Assembly: GCF_001570745.1 (NCBI RefSeq)
Contig: NZ_BCSG01000017.1
Span: forward strand, 58,720-122,719
Direction of reading: 5' to 3'
Length of the DNA: 64,000 bases
Source: Alicyclobacillus mali NBRC 102425
Lineage (GTDB): Bacteria; Bacillota; Bacilli; Alicyclobacillales; Alicyclobacillaceae
Shown here in pieces: positions 51,003 to 59,036 of this stretch. The position numbers and the translations under genes are program-made. A model generated the notes under the pieces. The model worked only from the letters and a program-made list of their open reading frames with translations, ran no database searches and was not told the origin of the DNA. Position 1 is the first letter of the stretch, and every line of letters begins with the position of its first letter.

Positions 51003-51673
51003 CGGTGCGCGTGATCTGCGACTTTGACGGCACCATCTCCGAGCGGGACATGATTGTGAGCATCATGCGCCACTTTGCGCCCGAGGCAAGCGAGTCCATC
51101 ATCCAGGCCGTGCGCGCCGGCGAGCGATCCGTCAAAGACGGCGTCGAGGCGATGTTCGCCCTGATCCCGTCGAACCAGTATGGCGCGGTGGCGGCGTACG
51201 CCCAGGCGGCGACCGCCGTGCGCCGAGGTTTTCCACAATTCATCCACACCTGTGAACAACTCGGGTGGAAAGTCGCGATCGTCAGCGGCGGATTCGACTT
51301 TTTCGTGGAGCCAGTTATCCACAACTTATCCACAGCGTCTGTGGATATCTATTGCAACCGCATCGACGCAAGCGGCTCTCACCTGCGCGTGAGGTGGTCA
51401 AAGCCCTGCGACGAGGCGTGCGACGGCGGCTGCGGCCTGTGCAAGCCGCGCGTCATCCGCGAAATCGCGCAGCCGGGCGATCGCGTCATCGCCATCGGCG
51501 ATGGGGTCACGGATGTCAAAGCTGCGAAGATGGCCGATTTCGTCTTTGCGAGAAGCGATCTCCTGCGCTTGGCGCGGGAGCTGGGCCTGCCCCACCTTCC
51601 GTTTGAGACGTTTGACGACATCACAGCGGCGATTCTGGACAAGGGGAGCGAACTGTATGCCCACCTTTCATGA
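50999..51673 (+). CDS. mtnX: 2-hydroxy-3-keto-5-methylthiopentenyl-1-phosphate phosphatase
   Basis: 224 residues, HAD-superfamily phosphatase following MtnW. The nucleophile and acid/base are Asp8 and Asp10 in CDFDGTI, the second motif is VSGGFDFF, the late motif GDGVTDVKAAKMAD. The cysteine group CDEACDGGCGLCK is typical of MtnX. GTG at 50999 overlaps the mtnW stop (GTGA) and has GGGGG 8 bases upstream. Codons for about residues 78-117 are built from a dense array of DnaA boxes (51229-51348), an unusual sequence constraint within a gene. Confidence 0.92.
   Translation: MTVRVICDFDGTISERDMIVSIMRHFAPEASESIIQAVRAGERSVKDGVEAMFALIPSNQYGAVAAYAQAATAVRRGFPQFIHTCEQLGWKVAIVSGGFDFFVEPVIHNLSTASVDIYCNRIDASGSHLRVRWSKPCDEACDGGCGLCKPRVIREIAQPGDRVIAIGDGVTDVKAAKMADFVFARSDLLRLARELGLPHLPFETFDDITAAILDKGSELYAHLS
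51229..51348. promoter_or_regulatory. DnaA-box cluster inside the mtnX coding sequence
   Basis: Six boxes in 120 bases: perfect TTATCCACA at 51315-51323 and 51326-51334 (11 bases apart, one helical turn), and one-mismatch boxes at 51229-51237 (TTTTCCACA), 51240-51248 (TCATCCACA), 51251-51259 (reverse, TTGTTCACA) and 51340-51348 (reverse, ATATCCACA). Together with the mtnW leader cluster 1.6 kb upstream this could be a DnaA-titration or reactivation locus. Confidence 0.7.
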
Positions 51674-52283
51674 GGCGCAGACGAGCGTGATGGAGCTTGC
51701 CCAGTTCGCGGCGAGCCGTGGCTGGTTGCCCGCGACGAGCGGCAATCTCTCGGTGCGGGTGTCGGATCAGCCGCTCACGTTTGCCATCACGCGAAGCGGC
51801 GCGGACAAGACCCGGCTTCAGCCCGAGGACGTGCTGCTGCTTGACGCGGACATGCGCGCGCAAGGCGATACGCCGTACAAGCCTTCTGCGGAGACCACGG
51901 TGCACGTGGCGCTGTACCAGAAGTTCGAGTGCGGCAGCATTCTCCACGTCCACACGGTCTACAACAACCTGGTGAGCGAGCTGTATGCAGAGCAAGGTTT
52001 CGTGGAAATCCGCGGGCACGAGCTCGTCAAGGCGCTCGGCCACTGGGAGGAAGGTGCCGCCGTGCGCATCCCGATTGTGCCCAACTGGGCGGACCTTCAT
52101 CGGCTCGGCTCAGCGGTGGCCGAGGCGGCGCAGGCCGACGTTCCCGCCGTCTTGGTGCGCGCGCACGGCGTGTACGCGTGGGGGGACACGCCGGACGATG
52201 CGCGCCGGCACCTGGAAGCCATCGAGTTTTTGTGCGAATACGTGTACAAGCTCCATCTCGCCCGGGGGCGCGGTGCCGTATAA
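51657..52283 (+). CDS. mtnB: Methylthioribulose-1-phosphate dehydratase
   Basis: 208 residues, class II aldolase/adducin fold, dehydrating methylthioribulose 1-phosphate just before MtnW. The zinc-binding pair is in ILHVHTVYNN, with a third His in VRAHGVYAWG; the phosphate loop is ATSGNLSVRVSD. ATG at 51657 overlaps the last 17 bases of mtnX and has GGGGAG 8 bases upstream. Salvage steps encoded here are therefore B, W, X plus D; mtnA and mtnK must be elsewhere. Confidence 0.93.
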   Translation: MPTFHEAQTSVMELAQFAASRGWLPATSGNLSVRVSDQPLTFAITRSGADKTRLQPEDVLLLDADMRAQGDTPYKPSAETTVHVALYQKFECGSILHVHTVYNNLVSELYAEQGFVEIRGHELVKALGHWEEGAAVRIPIVPNWADLHRLGSAVAEAAQADVPAVLVRAHGVYAWGDTPDDARRHLEAIEFLCEYVYKLHLARGRGAV

Positions 52284-52332
52284 CCGTGAGGCATTCGGCG
52301 CACACTAGCCGCGGAAAGCGGGGTGGAGCGCC

Positions 52333-52509
52333 GTGGGCCCTGAATTTGCGTCATGGTTTCAAGGCCTTGATTCCGAAACCATCATGTGGATGATCATCCT
52401 TTCGGTCATGCTCATGCTCGTCGGCGGTGGACTGCTGTATTGGGATCACGTGATGCGCCAACACGACGAACCCGTGCACCCGCTTGATTCTCCTGGAGAG
52501 CGGCGCTGA
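52333..52509 (+). CDS. Small single-helix membrane protein, 58 residues
   Basis: A short N-terminal part (VGPEFASWFQGLDSET) is followed by one membrane helix (IILSVMLMLVGGGLLYW) and a charged tail (MRQHDEPVHPLDSPGERR). GGTGGAG lies 4 bases before the GTG. It stands alone between mtnB and a terminator overlapping its stop. No family recognised. Confidence 0.6.
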   Translation: MGPEFASWFQGLDSETIMWMIILSVMLMLVGGGLLYWDHVMRQHDEPVHPLDSPGERR

Positions 52510-52538
52510 GGCCCATGGGGGCCGTCGGCGCCGCTTTT
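52499..52538 (+). terminator. Rho-independent terminator of the mtn operon region
   Basis: Outer stem AGCGGCGC (52499-52506) with GCGCCGCT (52528-52535), inner stem GGCCC/GGGCC, then TTTT. The stop of the 58-residue gene lies between the two stems. Confidence 0.75.
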
Positions 52539-52688
52539 CCATCTGCACAGCCGGAAGCACCACAGTCTTGATGCCTCATACCAATTCAGGTATTCTGTGA
52601 TCGAAGCGAAAAAATCAGATAGATTTCCAGATTCGCACGGCGGGGAATGGGTGAAATTTCTTCGGCGCAAGTGCGCGTGGGGGGCCTT

Positions 52689-53780
52689 ATGTCGTTCATG
52701 ACCAAGTCTGCGCTGGTCTCTGTGACCGTCCTTTTCCTCGCTGCGGGGAGCTGGCTGGGGAAGTTTGCGGCGGACATTCGGGCGGTGCAGCCGTCCTCAG
52801 CGGTTCATACCGTTCGCGTGTCGGCCGCACCCGTTGCGTTTCCTTTCCCAGCCGATGCCTACAGCCCGACGGCAGGCTTCCTCTGTCCGACGCCAGGCGT
52901 GCAGGTGCCGGGCGGGCCCAAGCCGGGATCGTACGCGTACGGGCGCATCTGGGCGAGCCATCTGCACGCGTATTTGCCTCAGCCAGGCGCTGAACGCTAT
53001 CGCGAGACGTACGACGAGCAGGCGAGCGGCGACTGGGTTGTCTGGCAGTACGTCACGATGGACATGTCGGACGGCTTGACGCGCGTGGACGCGTATCATG
53101 TGAAGACCCAACGGGCGTCTGAAGTGTGGCGCGCGTCGCCCGCGAACGGCGTGCTCTTGAAAATGCAACTGGTCAGCAATCACCTTTGGTATCTCACAGA
53201 GACCGTGCAGAGTTCGGTCAAGTCCGAGACCGTCGAAACAGAGCTCCACGACCGAAATCTCGAAACGGGAGCGGATCGCGTCGTCCTGATAAGCGCGGCG
53301 CAGGGCCTAGGGGAGGTCGCGACGGACTTCGCCGTCGATGGCTCGACCGTCGCCCTGGTCGAGGAGCGCGCGGGGGACGTCCTGCGCGTCCCGATGAAAA
53401 TCCCGTTCACGCTTGATCTCGACGATCTCGCCCACCATCGCGCTGTCACCGTGGCGCACGGGGAGAACGAGAATCCCACCACCCTGTGCGCGGCAAACGG
53501 CATTTACGCGTGGTCGTCCAATGCGGCGGGTGTCATGGCCTACGTGTCAGCGACCGGCCAGACGCTGCACATCGCCTCGACGCCGTCCTACGTGGCGGTG
53601 GGCGGGCACGAGGTGTGGTGGCACGCCATCAATTCGGACGCGTACGGGGGAGAAAACGTGCTCACGGGAGAGCGGCTCCGCTTTCCGTCGAGTGTGAAGC
53701 CCGTGGGCATCGTCTTCTCGAACGGCGTCGGCATCGTCAACACGATGCACAACACATACACCTTCTCGCCGAGCGCTTGA
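52689..53780 (+). CDS. Secreted/anchored protein of unknown function, possibly beta-propeller
   Basis: 363 residues. A signal peptide or anchor (SALVSVTVLFLAAGSWLG) is followed by a mature part with repeated short beta-strand units (DWVVWQYVTMDM, HLWYLTETVQ, GIYAWSSNAAGVMAYVSA, GHEVWWHAIN) suggesting a propeller-like fold. No catalytic motif recognised. The ATG at 52689 is chosen for its place right before the signal; ATG at 52647 is an in-frame alternative. Upstream, ATACC-AATTCA-GGTAT (52577-52592) is a small dyad of unknown role. Expressed alone. Confidence 0.65.
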   Translation: MSFMTKSALVSVTVLFLAAGSWLGKFAADIRAVQPSSAVHTVRVSAAPVAFPFPADAYSPTAGFLCPTPGVQVPGGPKPGSYAYGRIWASHLHAYLPQPGAERYRETYDEQASGDWVVWQYVTMDMSDGLTRVDAYHVKTQRASEVWRASPANGVLLKMQLVSNHLWYLTETVQSSVKSETVETELHDRNLETGADRVVLISAAQGLGEVATDFAVDGSTVALVEERAGDVLRVPMKIPFTLDLDDLAHHRAVTVAHGENENPTTLCAANGIYAWSSNAAGVMAYVSATGQTLHIASTPSYVAVGGHEVWWHAINSDAYGGENVLTGERLRFPSSVKPVGIVFSNGVGIVNTMHNTYTFSPSA

Positions 53781-53811
53781 CGGGACGCGGCCGCTTGGTC
53801 CGCAGCGCGAG

Positions 53812-53837
53812 CGGGCCGAGCTAACGCCCTCGGCCCG
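53812..53837. terminator. Hairpin between converging genes
   Basis: CGGGCCGAG (53812-53820) and CTCGGCCCG (53829-53837) around 8 bases; it spans the stop of the tiny minus-strand gene. Only a weak T-tail on the plus strand. Confidence 0.5.
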
Positions 53838-53934
53838 TCTTCGCGTCGTGCCGCCGCACGCGGATGTCCACCACGGCCCACGCCGCGGCGATGCCCACGA
53901 CAAACGCGAGTCCCCATAGCCAGTCAGGTACCAC
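53821..53934 (-). CDS. Tiny single-helix membrane protein, 37 residues
   Basis: VVPDWLWGLAFVVGIAAAWA continues as VVDIRVRRHDAKTGRGR: one membrane helix and a basic tail. GAAGGAGG is placed 9 bases before the GTG at 53934, which is the main support. Nothing is known of its role; the 115 bases between it and asnB hold no other feature. Confidence 0.5.
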   Translation of the reverse strand: MVPDWLWGLAFVVGIAAAWAVVDIRVRRHDAKTGRGR

Positions 53935-54049
53935 GGTGACCAGCCTCCTTCGGTCTCCCGCTAGCGTGCGCGAAAGGCGGAGGCCCTATGCGCGGCGCGC
54001 GAGCCGTCCGTCGGTGCCTCGGCCCGGCCTTAGGTTGGGCGCAGCTGTC

Positions 54050-55897
54050 TCACACGACCCGCACGCGGTACGCCTTCATCCACTCGTTCACTTCCCACAG
54101 GTAGTGGAACATCTGAGCCGTGCCCATGATCTGGCCGAACCACGGCCGGTGCTCCATGGGATGCTTGCTCATCTCCGCCAAGGCGCGAATGGCGTTCGAA
54201 TCGACAAACGGCAGGATGGGCGAGGACGGATCGTCCAGCACGGCGAGAGCCCGCTGGCGCACAAGGGCCAGATACGCCGGGTGGGGCGTGGAGGGGTACG
54301 GGCTCTTCTTGCGGTACAGGGCTTCGCGCGGCAGGAAGTCCTCCATGGCCAGCCGCAGGATGCCCTTCACCTCGCCGCCCGCCGTCTTCAGCTCCCAAGG
54401 AATGTTGAACACGTATTCCACCAGCCGGTGATCGCAGAACGGCACGCGCACCTCGAGGCCGGACGCCATGCTCATGCGGTCCTTGCGGTCGAGCAGCGTG
54501 GGCATGAAGCGCGTGATGGACAAATAGCCAATCTCCCGCACGCGCGCGGCGCGACCGGTTTCGCCCGGCAGGCGTGGAACCTCGTCGAGTGCCTCGTGGT
54601 AGCGTTCCCTGACGTACGACTCGGGGCGGATGCGGTGCTTGAGTTCATCCGACATGATGGCCATGCGCTCGTACAGCCTGAGCGACCATGGGAACGTGTC
54701 CGCGGCGAGCGCGTCCTCGCGGTGAAACCACGGATAACCGCCGAACACTTCGTCCGCCGCCTCGCCGGACAGGGCCACGGTGACGTCTTCCTTCACGCGC
54801 TTGCAGAACAGGTAAAGCGACGTGTCGATGTCGGCCATGCCGGGGAGATCGCGCGCGAACAGCGGATCGCCGAGATGGTGCTCCAAATCCGGCGTGTCAA
54901 AGGCGATGGGGTGATGGATGCTCCCGATGTGCTCGGCGATCATCTTGGCCCACGGGCCGTCGAGGCTCTTCTGGAACGCGTTGGCCTGAAAGTACTTCTC
55001 CATGTCGACGAACTCGATGGCGTAGGTGTGCAGGGGATCGCGCCCCATCCGCTGGTAATAGCGCGCCGCAACGGCCGAGACCGCGCTCGAGTCGAGGCCG
55101 CCCGACAGGAACGTCCCGAGCGGCACGTCGGAGACCAACTGGCGTTCGACGGTGTCGATGAAGAGGTGGCGCACCGTCTCCACCGTCTTCTCCAGCGAAT
55201 CGGTGTGTTCGAGGCTCTCGAGCTTCCAGTAGCGGCGGACGGAGATCCCCTCGGGCCGGGCGATGAGCAGATGCCCCGGCTTCAATTCCTCGATGCCTTT
55301 GAGCACGCCGAGCCCGGGAGTGCGCGCGGGGCCGATGGCGAAGATCTCGGCGAGCCCTGTCTCATCGAGGACCGGCTCCACGCTCGGGTGCGCGAGGAGC
55401 GCCTTGAGCTCGGACCCAAACGCCAATCCATCCCCGATGCGCGTGAAAAACAGGGGTTTCACGCCCAGACGATCTCGCCCGAGCACGAGCTTCTCCTCGG
55501 CCTGATCCCAGATGGCAAACGCAAAGATGCCGTTCAGCCGTTCCACGCACGCCTCGCCCCAGGCGATGTACGAGACGAGCAGCACCTCGGTGTCCGAATA
55601 GCCATCGAAGCCGTAGCCGCGCGCGGCGAGATCGCGCCTCAGGTCTTCTGTGTTGTACAGCTCGCCGTTGTACACGATGGTGTAGCTGCGTCCGTTCACC
55701 GTGCGGGTCATCGGCTGCTTGCCGCCGTCCGGATCGACCACAATCAGCCGGCGATGGGCGAAGAGCGCGTGCGCCGCCGCGAACCAGCCGCTTGCGTCGG
55801 GGCCGCGCGACACGAGCGTCTGCCCCATTTGTTTCACGATGTCGATGTCCGGCCGCAGATCGCGCGTCCAGTCGACCCAGCCAGCAATTCCGCACAT
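54050..55897 (-). CDS. asnB: Asparagine synthetase (glutamine-hydrolysing)
   Basis: 615 residues. The N-terminal glutaminase domain starts MCGIAGW, so Cys2 becomes the nucleophile after Met removal; RGPDASG and YNGELYN follow. The synthetase domain (from about 240) has the PP-loop LSGGLDSSAVSAV for ATP and aspartate adenylation. ATG at 55897 has GGAGG 8 bases upstream; the open frame continues upstream but outside the conserved protein. It makes asparagine from aspartate, glutamine and ATP. Divergent from comFB. Confidence 0.95.
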   Translation of the reverse strand: MCGIAGWVDWTRDLRPDIDIVKQMGQTLVSRGPDASGWFAAAHALFAHRRLIVVDPDGGKQPMTRTVNGRSYTIVYNGELYNTEDLRRDLAARGYGFDGYSDTEVLLVSYIAWGEACVERLNGIFAFAIWDQAEEKLVLGRDRLGVKPLFFTRIGDGLAFGSELKALLAHPSVEPVLDETGLAEIFAIGPARTPGLGVLKGIEELKPGHLLIARPEGISVRRYWKLESLEHTDSLEKTVETVRHLFIDTVERQLVSDVPLGTFLSGGLDSSAVSAVAARYYQRMGRDPLHTYAIEFVDMEKYFQANAFQKSLDGPWAKMIAEHIGSIHHPIAFDTPDLEHHLGDPLFARDLPGMADIDTSLYLFCKRVKEDVTVALSGEAADEVFGGYPWFHREDALAADTFPWSLRLYERMAIMSDELKHRIRPESYVRERYHEALDEVPRLPGETGRAARVREIGYLSITRFMPTLLDRKDRMSMASGLEVRVPFCDHRLVEYVFNIPWELKTAGGEVKGILRLAMEDFLPREALYRKKSPYPSTPHPAYLALVRQRALAVLDDPSSPILPFVDSNAIRALAEMSKHPMEHRPWFGQIMGTAQMFHYLWEVNEWMKAYRVRVV

Positions 55898-56007
55898 GGG
55901 CAGTTCCTCCTCGCATGACGCCACTTGGCGTAGATCACGAAATCGCCATACCTTATGCGGGCGGGGCGGGATAGGTGCCCAGGAGTCGGCGCGGCGCATC
56001 GCTGTTT

Positions 56008-56016
56008 TGGTATACT
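56008..56016 (+). promoter_or_regulatory. Extended -10 promoter of comFB-tadA
   Basis: TG-G-TATACT (56008-56016), about 36 bases before the start of the comFB-like gene. Confidence 0.55.
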
Positions 56017-56051
56017 GGGGCGAGAAGGGGCTGCGCGAGGAGGCGATGCGG

Positions 56052-56384
56052 ATGGCCGTCGTCAACATGACCGAGGTGCTGGCGAGACAGATATGGAAAG
56101 ATCCGGAGCTTCAGAAGCTGCTGCCGTGCCACTGCCAGCAATGCCTCGACGACGTCCTGGCGATGGCGCTGAATCACTTGCCTCCGCGCTACGCCACGAC
56201 GGATGAGGGGCAACTCTACGTTCAGGTGGAATATCTCCGGCCCCAGCTTCGATCCGACATCCTCCGCGAGCTGACCCAGGCAGCGCTCTGGGTGTCGAGC
56301 CACCCGCGCCACGCGAGCGCCGAGTCCGACGCTGCGGGCGGCGATTCCGCACCGATGGAAAGCGAGGGCGGATCGCACACATGA
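56052..56384 (+). CDS. comFB: ComFB-like late competence protein
   Basis: 110 residues with the ComFB signature: NMTEVLARQIW, the Cys cluster LPCHCQQCLDDVLAMALN and HLPPRYATTDEGQLYV. The cysteines probably bind zinc. The acidic C-terminal tail is not conserved. ATG at 56052 has GAGGAGG 8 bases upstream rather than 2 for the ATG at 56046. The stop overlaps the tadA start (ATGA). Function of ComFB-family proteins is poorly defined; it is not next to comFA/comFC here. Confidence 0.8.
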   Translation: MAVVNMTEVLARQIWKDPELQKLLPCHCQQCLDDVLAMALNHLPPRYATTDEGQLYVQVEYLRPQLRSDILRELTQAALWVSSHPRHASAESDAAGGDSAPMESEGGSHT

Positions 56385-56869
56385 ACGACCAGATAGCCGA
56401 CGAGCGGTTCATGCGCCGGGCGCTGGAACTGGCGGAAGAGGCTGCTCGCTGGGGCGAGGTGCCGGTCGGCGCCGTGGTGGTGGAGGACGGGCGCGTCGTC
56501 GGCGAGGGGTTCAACCGCCGGGAAACGTGGCGGGATGGGACGGCGCACGCGGAGATGCTGGCCATTGAGGACGCGAGCCGCCGATTGGGCGGCTGGCGCT
56601 TGACAAATTGCGTCTTATATGTAACACTCGAGCCTTGTCCGATGTGTGCCGGGGCCATCGTCCTATCGCGTGTTCAGCGCCTCGTGTACGGTGCGACGGA
56701 TGCGAAGGGCGGGGCCGTGATGTCCAGGGTTCGACTCCTGGAGCCAGGGCTTTGGAATCACGCGCCGCAAATTACCTCTGGCATTCTGGCGGACGATTGT
56801 GCTAAACTATTAAAGGACTTCTTCCGGAAGCGCCGCACGCAGGCGCAGTGGGGAAGCGATGCGAGATGA
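56381..56869 (+). CDS. tadA: tRNA adenosine(34) deaminase
   Basis: 162 residues, zinc-dependent deaminase making inosine 34 in tRNA-Arg. Zinc and catalytic residues: His56 and Glu58 in TAHAEMLAIE, Cys86 and Cys89 in LEPCPMCAGA. Overlaps comFB by 4 bases. tadA directly before tRNA-Ser, SRP RNA and dnaX is the conserved Firmicute order. Confidence 0.95.
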   Translation: MNDQIADERFMRRALELAEEAARWGEVPVGAVVVEDGRVVGEGFNRRETWRDGTAHAEMLAIEDASRRLGGWRLTNCVLYVTLEPCPMCAGAIVLSRVQRLVYGATDAKGGAVMSRVRLLEPGLWNHAPQITSGILADDCAKLLKDFFRKRRTQAQWGSDAR

Positions 56870-56873
56870 CCGC

Positions 56874-56963
56874 GGAGAGATGTCTGAGTGGTCGAAAGAG
56901 CCCGCCTCGAAAGCGGGTAGGTCCGCAAGGGCCTCGTGGGTTCGAATCCCACTCTCTCCGCCA
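56874..56963 (+). tRNA. tRNA-Ser (anticodon CGA), CCA encoded
   Basis: 90 bases, class II with a long variable arm (GTAGGTCCGCAAGGGCCTC). Acceptor GGAGAGA/TCTCTCC, anticodon stem CCCGC/GCGGG with loop CTCGAAA, T-arm GGTTCGAATCC, CCA in the DNA. Confidence 0.95.
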
Positions 56964-56966
56964 GAA

Positions 56967-56996
56967 AATCGGTGTCCGGTGAGCCGGGCACCGATT
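56967..56996 (+). terminator. Hairpin after tRNA-Ser
   Basis: AATCGGTGTCCGG (56967-56979) pairs with CCGGGCACCGATT (56984-56996), 13 bp with one G-U wobble and a 4-base loop. No T-run; it may act as terminator or processing signal. Confidence 0.45.
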
Positions 56997-57041
56997 GTGC
57001 CAAAATGGGTGAAAAAACGCGGCTTTGGACCAAATCCTGAT

Positions 57042-57131
57042 TGGGTCCCGCGCGGCGAAAACTCCCGAACCGTGTCAGGTCCTGACGGAAGCAGCACTAA
57101 GGGAGACCTTTCGGGCGACGCGGGGGTGCCT
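57042..57131 (+). ncRNA. ffs: Signal recognition particle RNA (4.5S-like)
   Basis: The conserved SRP helix 8 is plain: GTGTCAGGTCC, loop TGAC, GGAAGCAGCAC. Outer strands CCCGCG (5') and CGCGGG (3') pair, and TCCC pairs with GGGA, giving the single long hairpin of a short bacterial SRP RNA; ends are approximate. The loop is of the URRC kind instead of GGAA. Its place between tadA/tRNA-Ser and dnaX is the Bacillus order. A longer form reaching towards 57290 with an Alu domain cannot be excluded. The bases between 57132 and 57294 hold nothing else I can name. Confidence 0.85.
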
Positions 57132-57294
57132 GATCGGGGTTTGGTTCAAGGTCGCGTTTTGCCATGTATCCAGCGGGCATGTGCTACACCTGTGTCGAAC
57201 GTCGTCGAATGGCGGGATCTTTCGTCGATGGGGCAGGATTTGCTCTCGGTGCTACGAATACACCCAAGACAACGACTGCGACATAGAGTGGGTG

Positions 57295-58398
57295 ATGCTT
57301 GTGCGCGAGACACGCAAGTCGGGTGCGGTTCGAGAACCGGACGCCGGGCAAGTGAACCTCATCCACGCGGGCGTGGTGTTTCTCTCGAAAGACCTGCTCA
57401 TTCGGCTGGAGAACAGGCTCGCCAAGGACTTGTTCGGCTGGACAGAGGAACGGTGCATGGCGCCTCTTTGCGAGGTGCTGTCGATAGATTCCGAGGAGTA
57501 TCAGTTGCTGTGCCGTATCGTCGCCGAAGACTGCGAGTACCGTGACGCGGTGGTCAAATGGGAAGTGGACGGCACCGTACGCCACGTCCTTATGGATTCG
57601 TTCGTCGCCCGTCACGCTGAGACGGACGAAACGGGCGTGTACATTGTGATGCGGGATATGGGCAACTTTGCGCTGCTCAACCAGCACACGGAGAAAATTG
57701 AGCGCATTGCTACCATCGGGCGGTTGGCGGCCGGTGTCGCTCACGAGATTCGAAATCCACTCACGACCATTAAGGGATTCCTGCAACTGTTGGAGCAGCG
57801 CCTCGAGCGCGCGGACATGCTTGACGAGATCGCGTACATCCGCGTGATGATGCAGGAAATCGAGCGGGTGAACGCGCTTGTGACGGAGCTTTTGCTCCTA
57901 TCGAAGCCGCAGGACATGGCGTGGACGGACGTCTCCGTCGCCGAATTGCTGGCCGAATTACGCCCCTGGCTCGATGAGGAGGCCCGCAAGCGCGGAGTCG
58001 AGACGGTGTACGAAGTGCCTGCGGAACTCGAACTGCAGGCGGACCGCGGCATGATGGAGCAGCTCTTCGTCCACCTTGCGCGCAACGCCATGGAGGCGAT
58101 GGAGGCGGGCGGGCGGCTGACCATTCGCGCCCGCGCCGAGGACGGTCGCGTGGAGCTTCAGTTCTCCGACACAGGGCCGGGGATTCCGTACTACCTCTTT
58201 GACCGCATTTTCGACGTGTTCTACACCACGAAGGAGAAGGGCACGGGCCTGGGTCTCGCCATCTGTCAGCGCATTGTGGCCGATCACGGCGGCCAAATCC
58301 GCGTGAGTTCGAAAGGGTTCGGCACGACATTCACCGTGTCGCTGCCGAAGATGAGATCGTCGTCCGTTCGGGTCATCCAGCAGCGCCAATCCTCCTGA
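57295..58398 (+). CDS. PAS-containing sensor histidine kinase, sporulation-kinase type (orphan)
   Basis: 367 residues, soluble. A PAS-like domain (about 20-125; VVFLSKDLLIRLENRLAKDLFG) is followed by the dimerisation helix with phospho-His150 in GVAHEIRNPLTTIKGFLQLL and a HATPase with LARNAMEAME (N), DTGPGIP (G1) and KGTGLGL (G2). The H-box equals that of KinA/KinB-type kinases feeding Spo0F. The start is uncertain (ATG at 57295, GTG at 57301); the open frame runs back into the SRP RNA. No response regulator is adjacent. Confidence 0.85.
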   Translation: MLVRETRKSGAVREPDAGQVNLIHAGVVFLSKDLLIRLENRLAKDLFGWTEERCMAPLCEVLSIDSEEYQLLCRIVAEDCEYRDAVVKWEVDGTVRHVLMDSFVARHAETDETGVYIVMRDMGNFALLNQHTEKIERIATIGRLAAGVAHEIRNPLTTIKGFLQLLEQRLERADMLDEIAYIRVMMQEIERVNALVTELLLLSKPQDMAWTDVSVAELLAELRPWLDEEARKRGVETVYEVPAELELQADRGMMEQLFVHLARNAMEAMEAGGRLTIRARAEDGRVELQFSDTGPGIPYYLFDRIFDVFYTTKEKGTGLGLAICQRIVADHGGQIRVSSKGFGTTFTVSLPKMRSSSVRVIQQRQSS

Positions 58399-58857
58399 GT
58401 CAGAAGTTGCTCACAGTCCAAAATAGCGCGGCGCCCCATGCGTTGCGCGACCACTTCGTGGAGGTCGAGATAGGCGTACACGTAAGCCATCCACAGGGCC
58501 TCGAGGAACCCCCACAGCGGTACGTAGAGCGCAAGGACGACAGGGGAGGCCGAGGGTGCGGCGGGCCAAATTGAAGTGCGAGACGTGGAGGCCCGCCCGC
58601 TGGGCTGCGAACAGAAGAAGCAGGTACACCGCGCTGTAGGCGATGCCCAGCCCAAGGGAGGCGCGTGCGCCGGCGCGATGGAACAGGAGGTTTCGCCAGC
58701 GCACCGGGCCCCACCAGGTGGCGGCGAGCGGCGCGGCGATGAGGGCGCACTGCACGACGAGCCCGCGCCAGAACCCAAGCGGCACGGCTGTCCCGGGGAC
58801 CAGGTTCGAACAAAGCGCGCCGACGATGGGCGCGAGCAGGACGAAAACAGGCGCCAC
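58284..58857 (-). pseudogene. Membrane protein gene interrupted by a frameshift
   Basis: The first frame starts at GTG 58857 (GGGAGG 7 bases upstream) and encodes four helices (VFVLLAPIVGALCSNLVPG, LGIAYSAVYLLLLFAAQ and others), then loses its membrane character after VSHFNLA and stops at 58411. In the next frame the protein resumes with PVVLALYVPLWGFLEALWMA and DLHEVVAQRMGRRAILDC, running to 58284 and overlapping the end of the sensor kinase. A one-base indel near 58540-58570 explains both. Whether it is a real mutation or a sequencing error cannot be told. Family not recognised. Confidence 0.5.
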
Positions 58858-59006
58858 AACATCGCCTCCCAGCAAGCGTCCCAGCACAGCATATCGTATG
58901 AATAGTTGGTGTATTCGGTGGATCGCGCGGATTTCCTGTCCGGGCTTCTGCCAGAGCCCCCTTTCCGGCTCATGCGACAGCGTCCCGTGAAACGGGCCTC
59001 CTCCTG

Positions 59007-59015
59007 TGGTAGAGT
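59007..59015 (+). promoter_or_regulatory. Extended -10 promoter of dnaX
   Basis: TG-G-TAGAGT (59007-59015), 22 bases before the dnaX start; -35 not obvious. Confidence 0.45.
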
Positions 59016-59036
59016 ATCGGTGGAAGGAGGCCGAGC

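Noticed and set aside
49611..51348. The DnaA-box clusters as the chromosomal origin
   Set aside because: There is no dnaA, dnaN, A/T-rich unwinding element or rpmH nearby, and one cluster is inside a gene; DnaA titration or regulation fits better.
55898..56051. T-box leader before asnB
   Set aside because: The 154 bases contain neither the T-box sequence nor a terminator/antiterminator pair.
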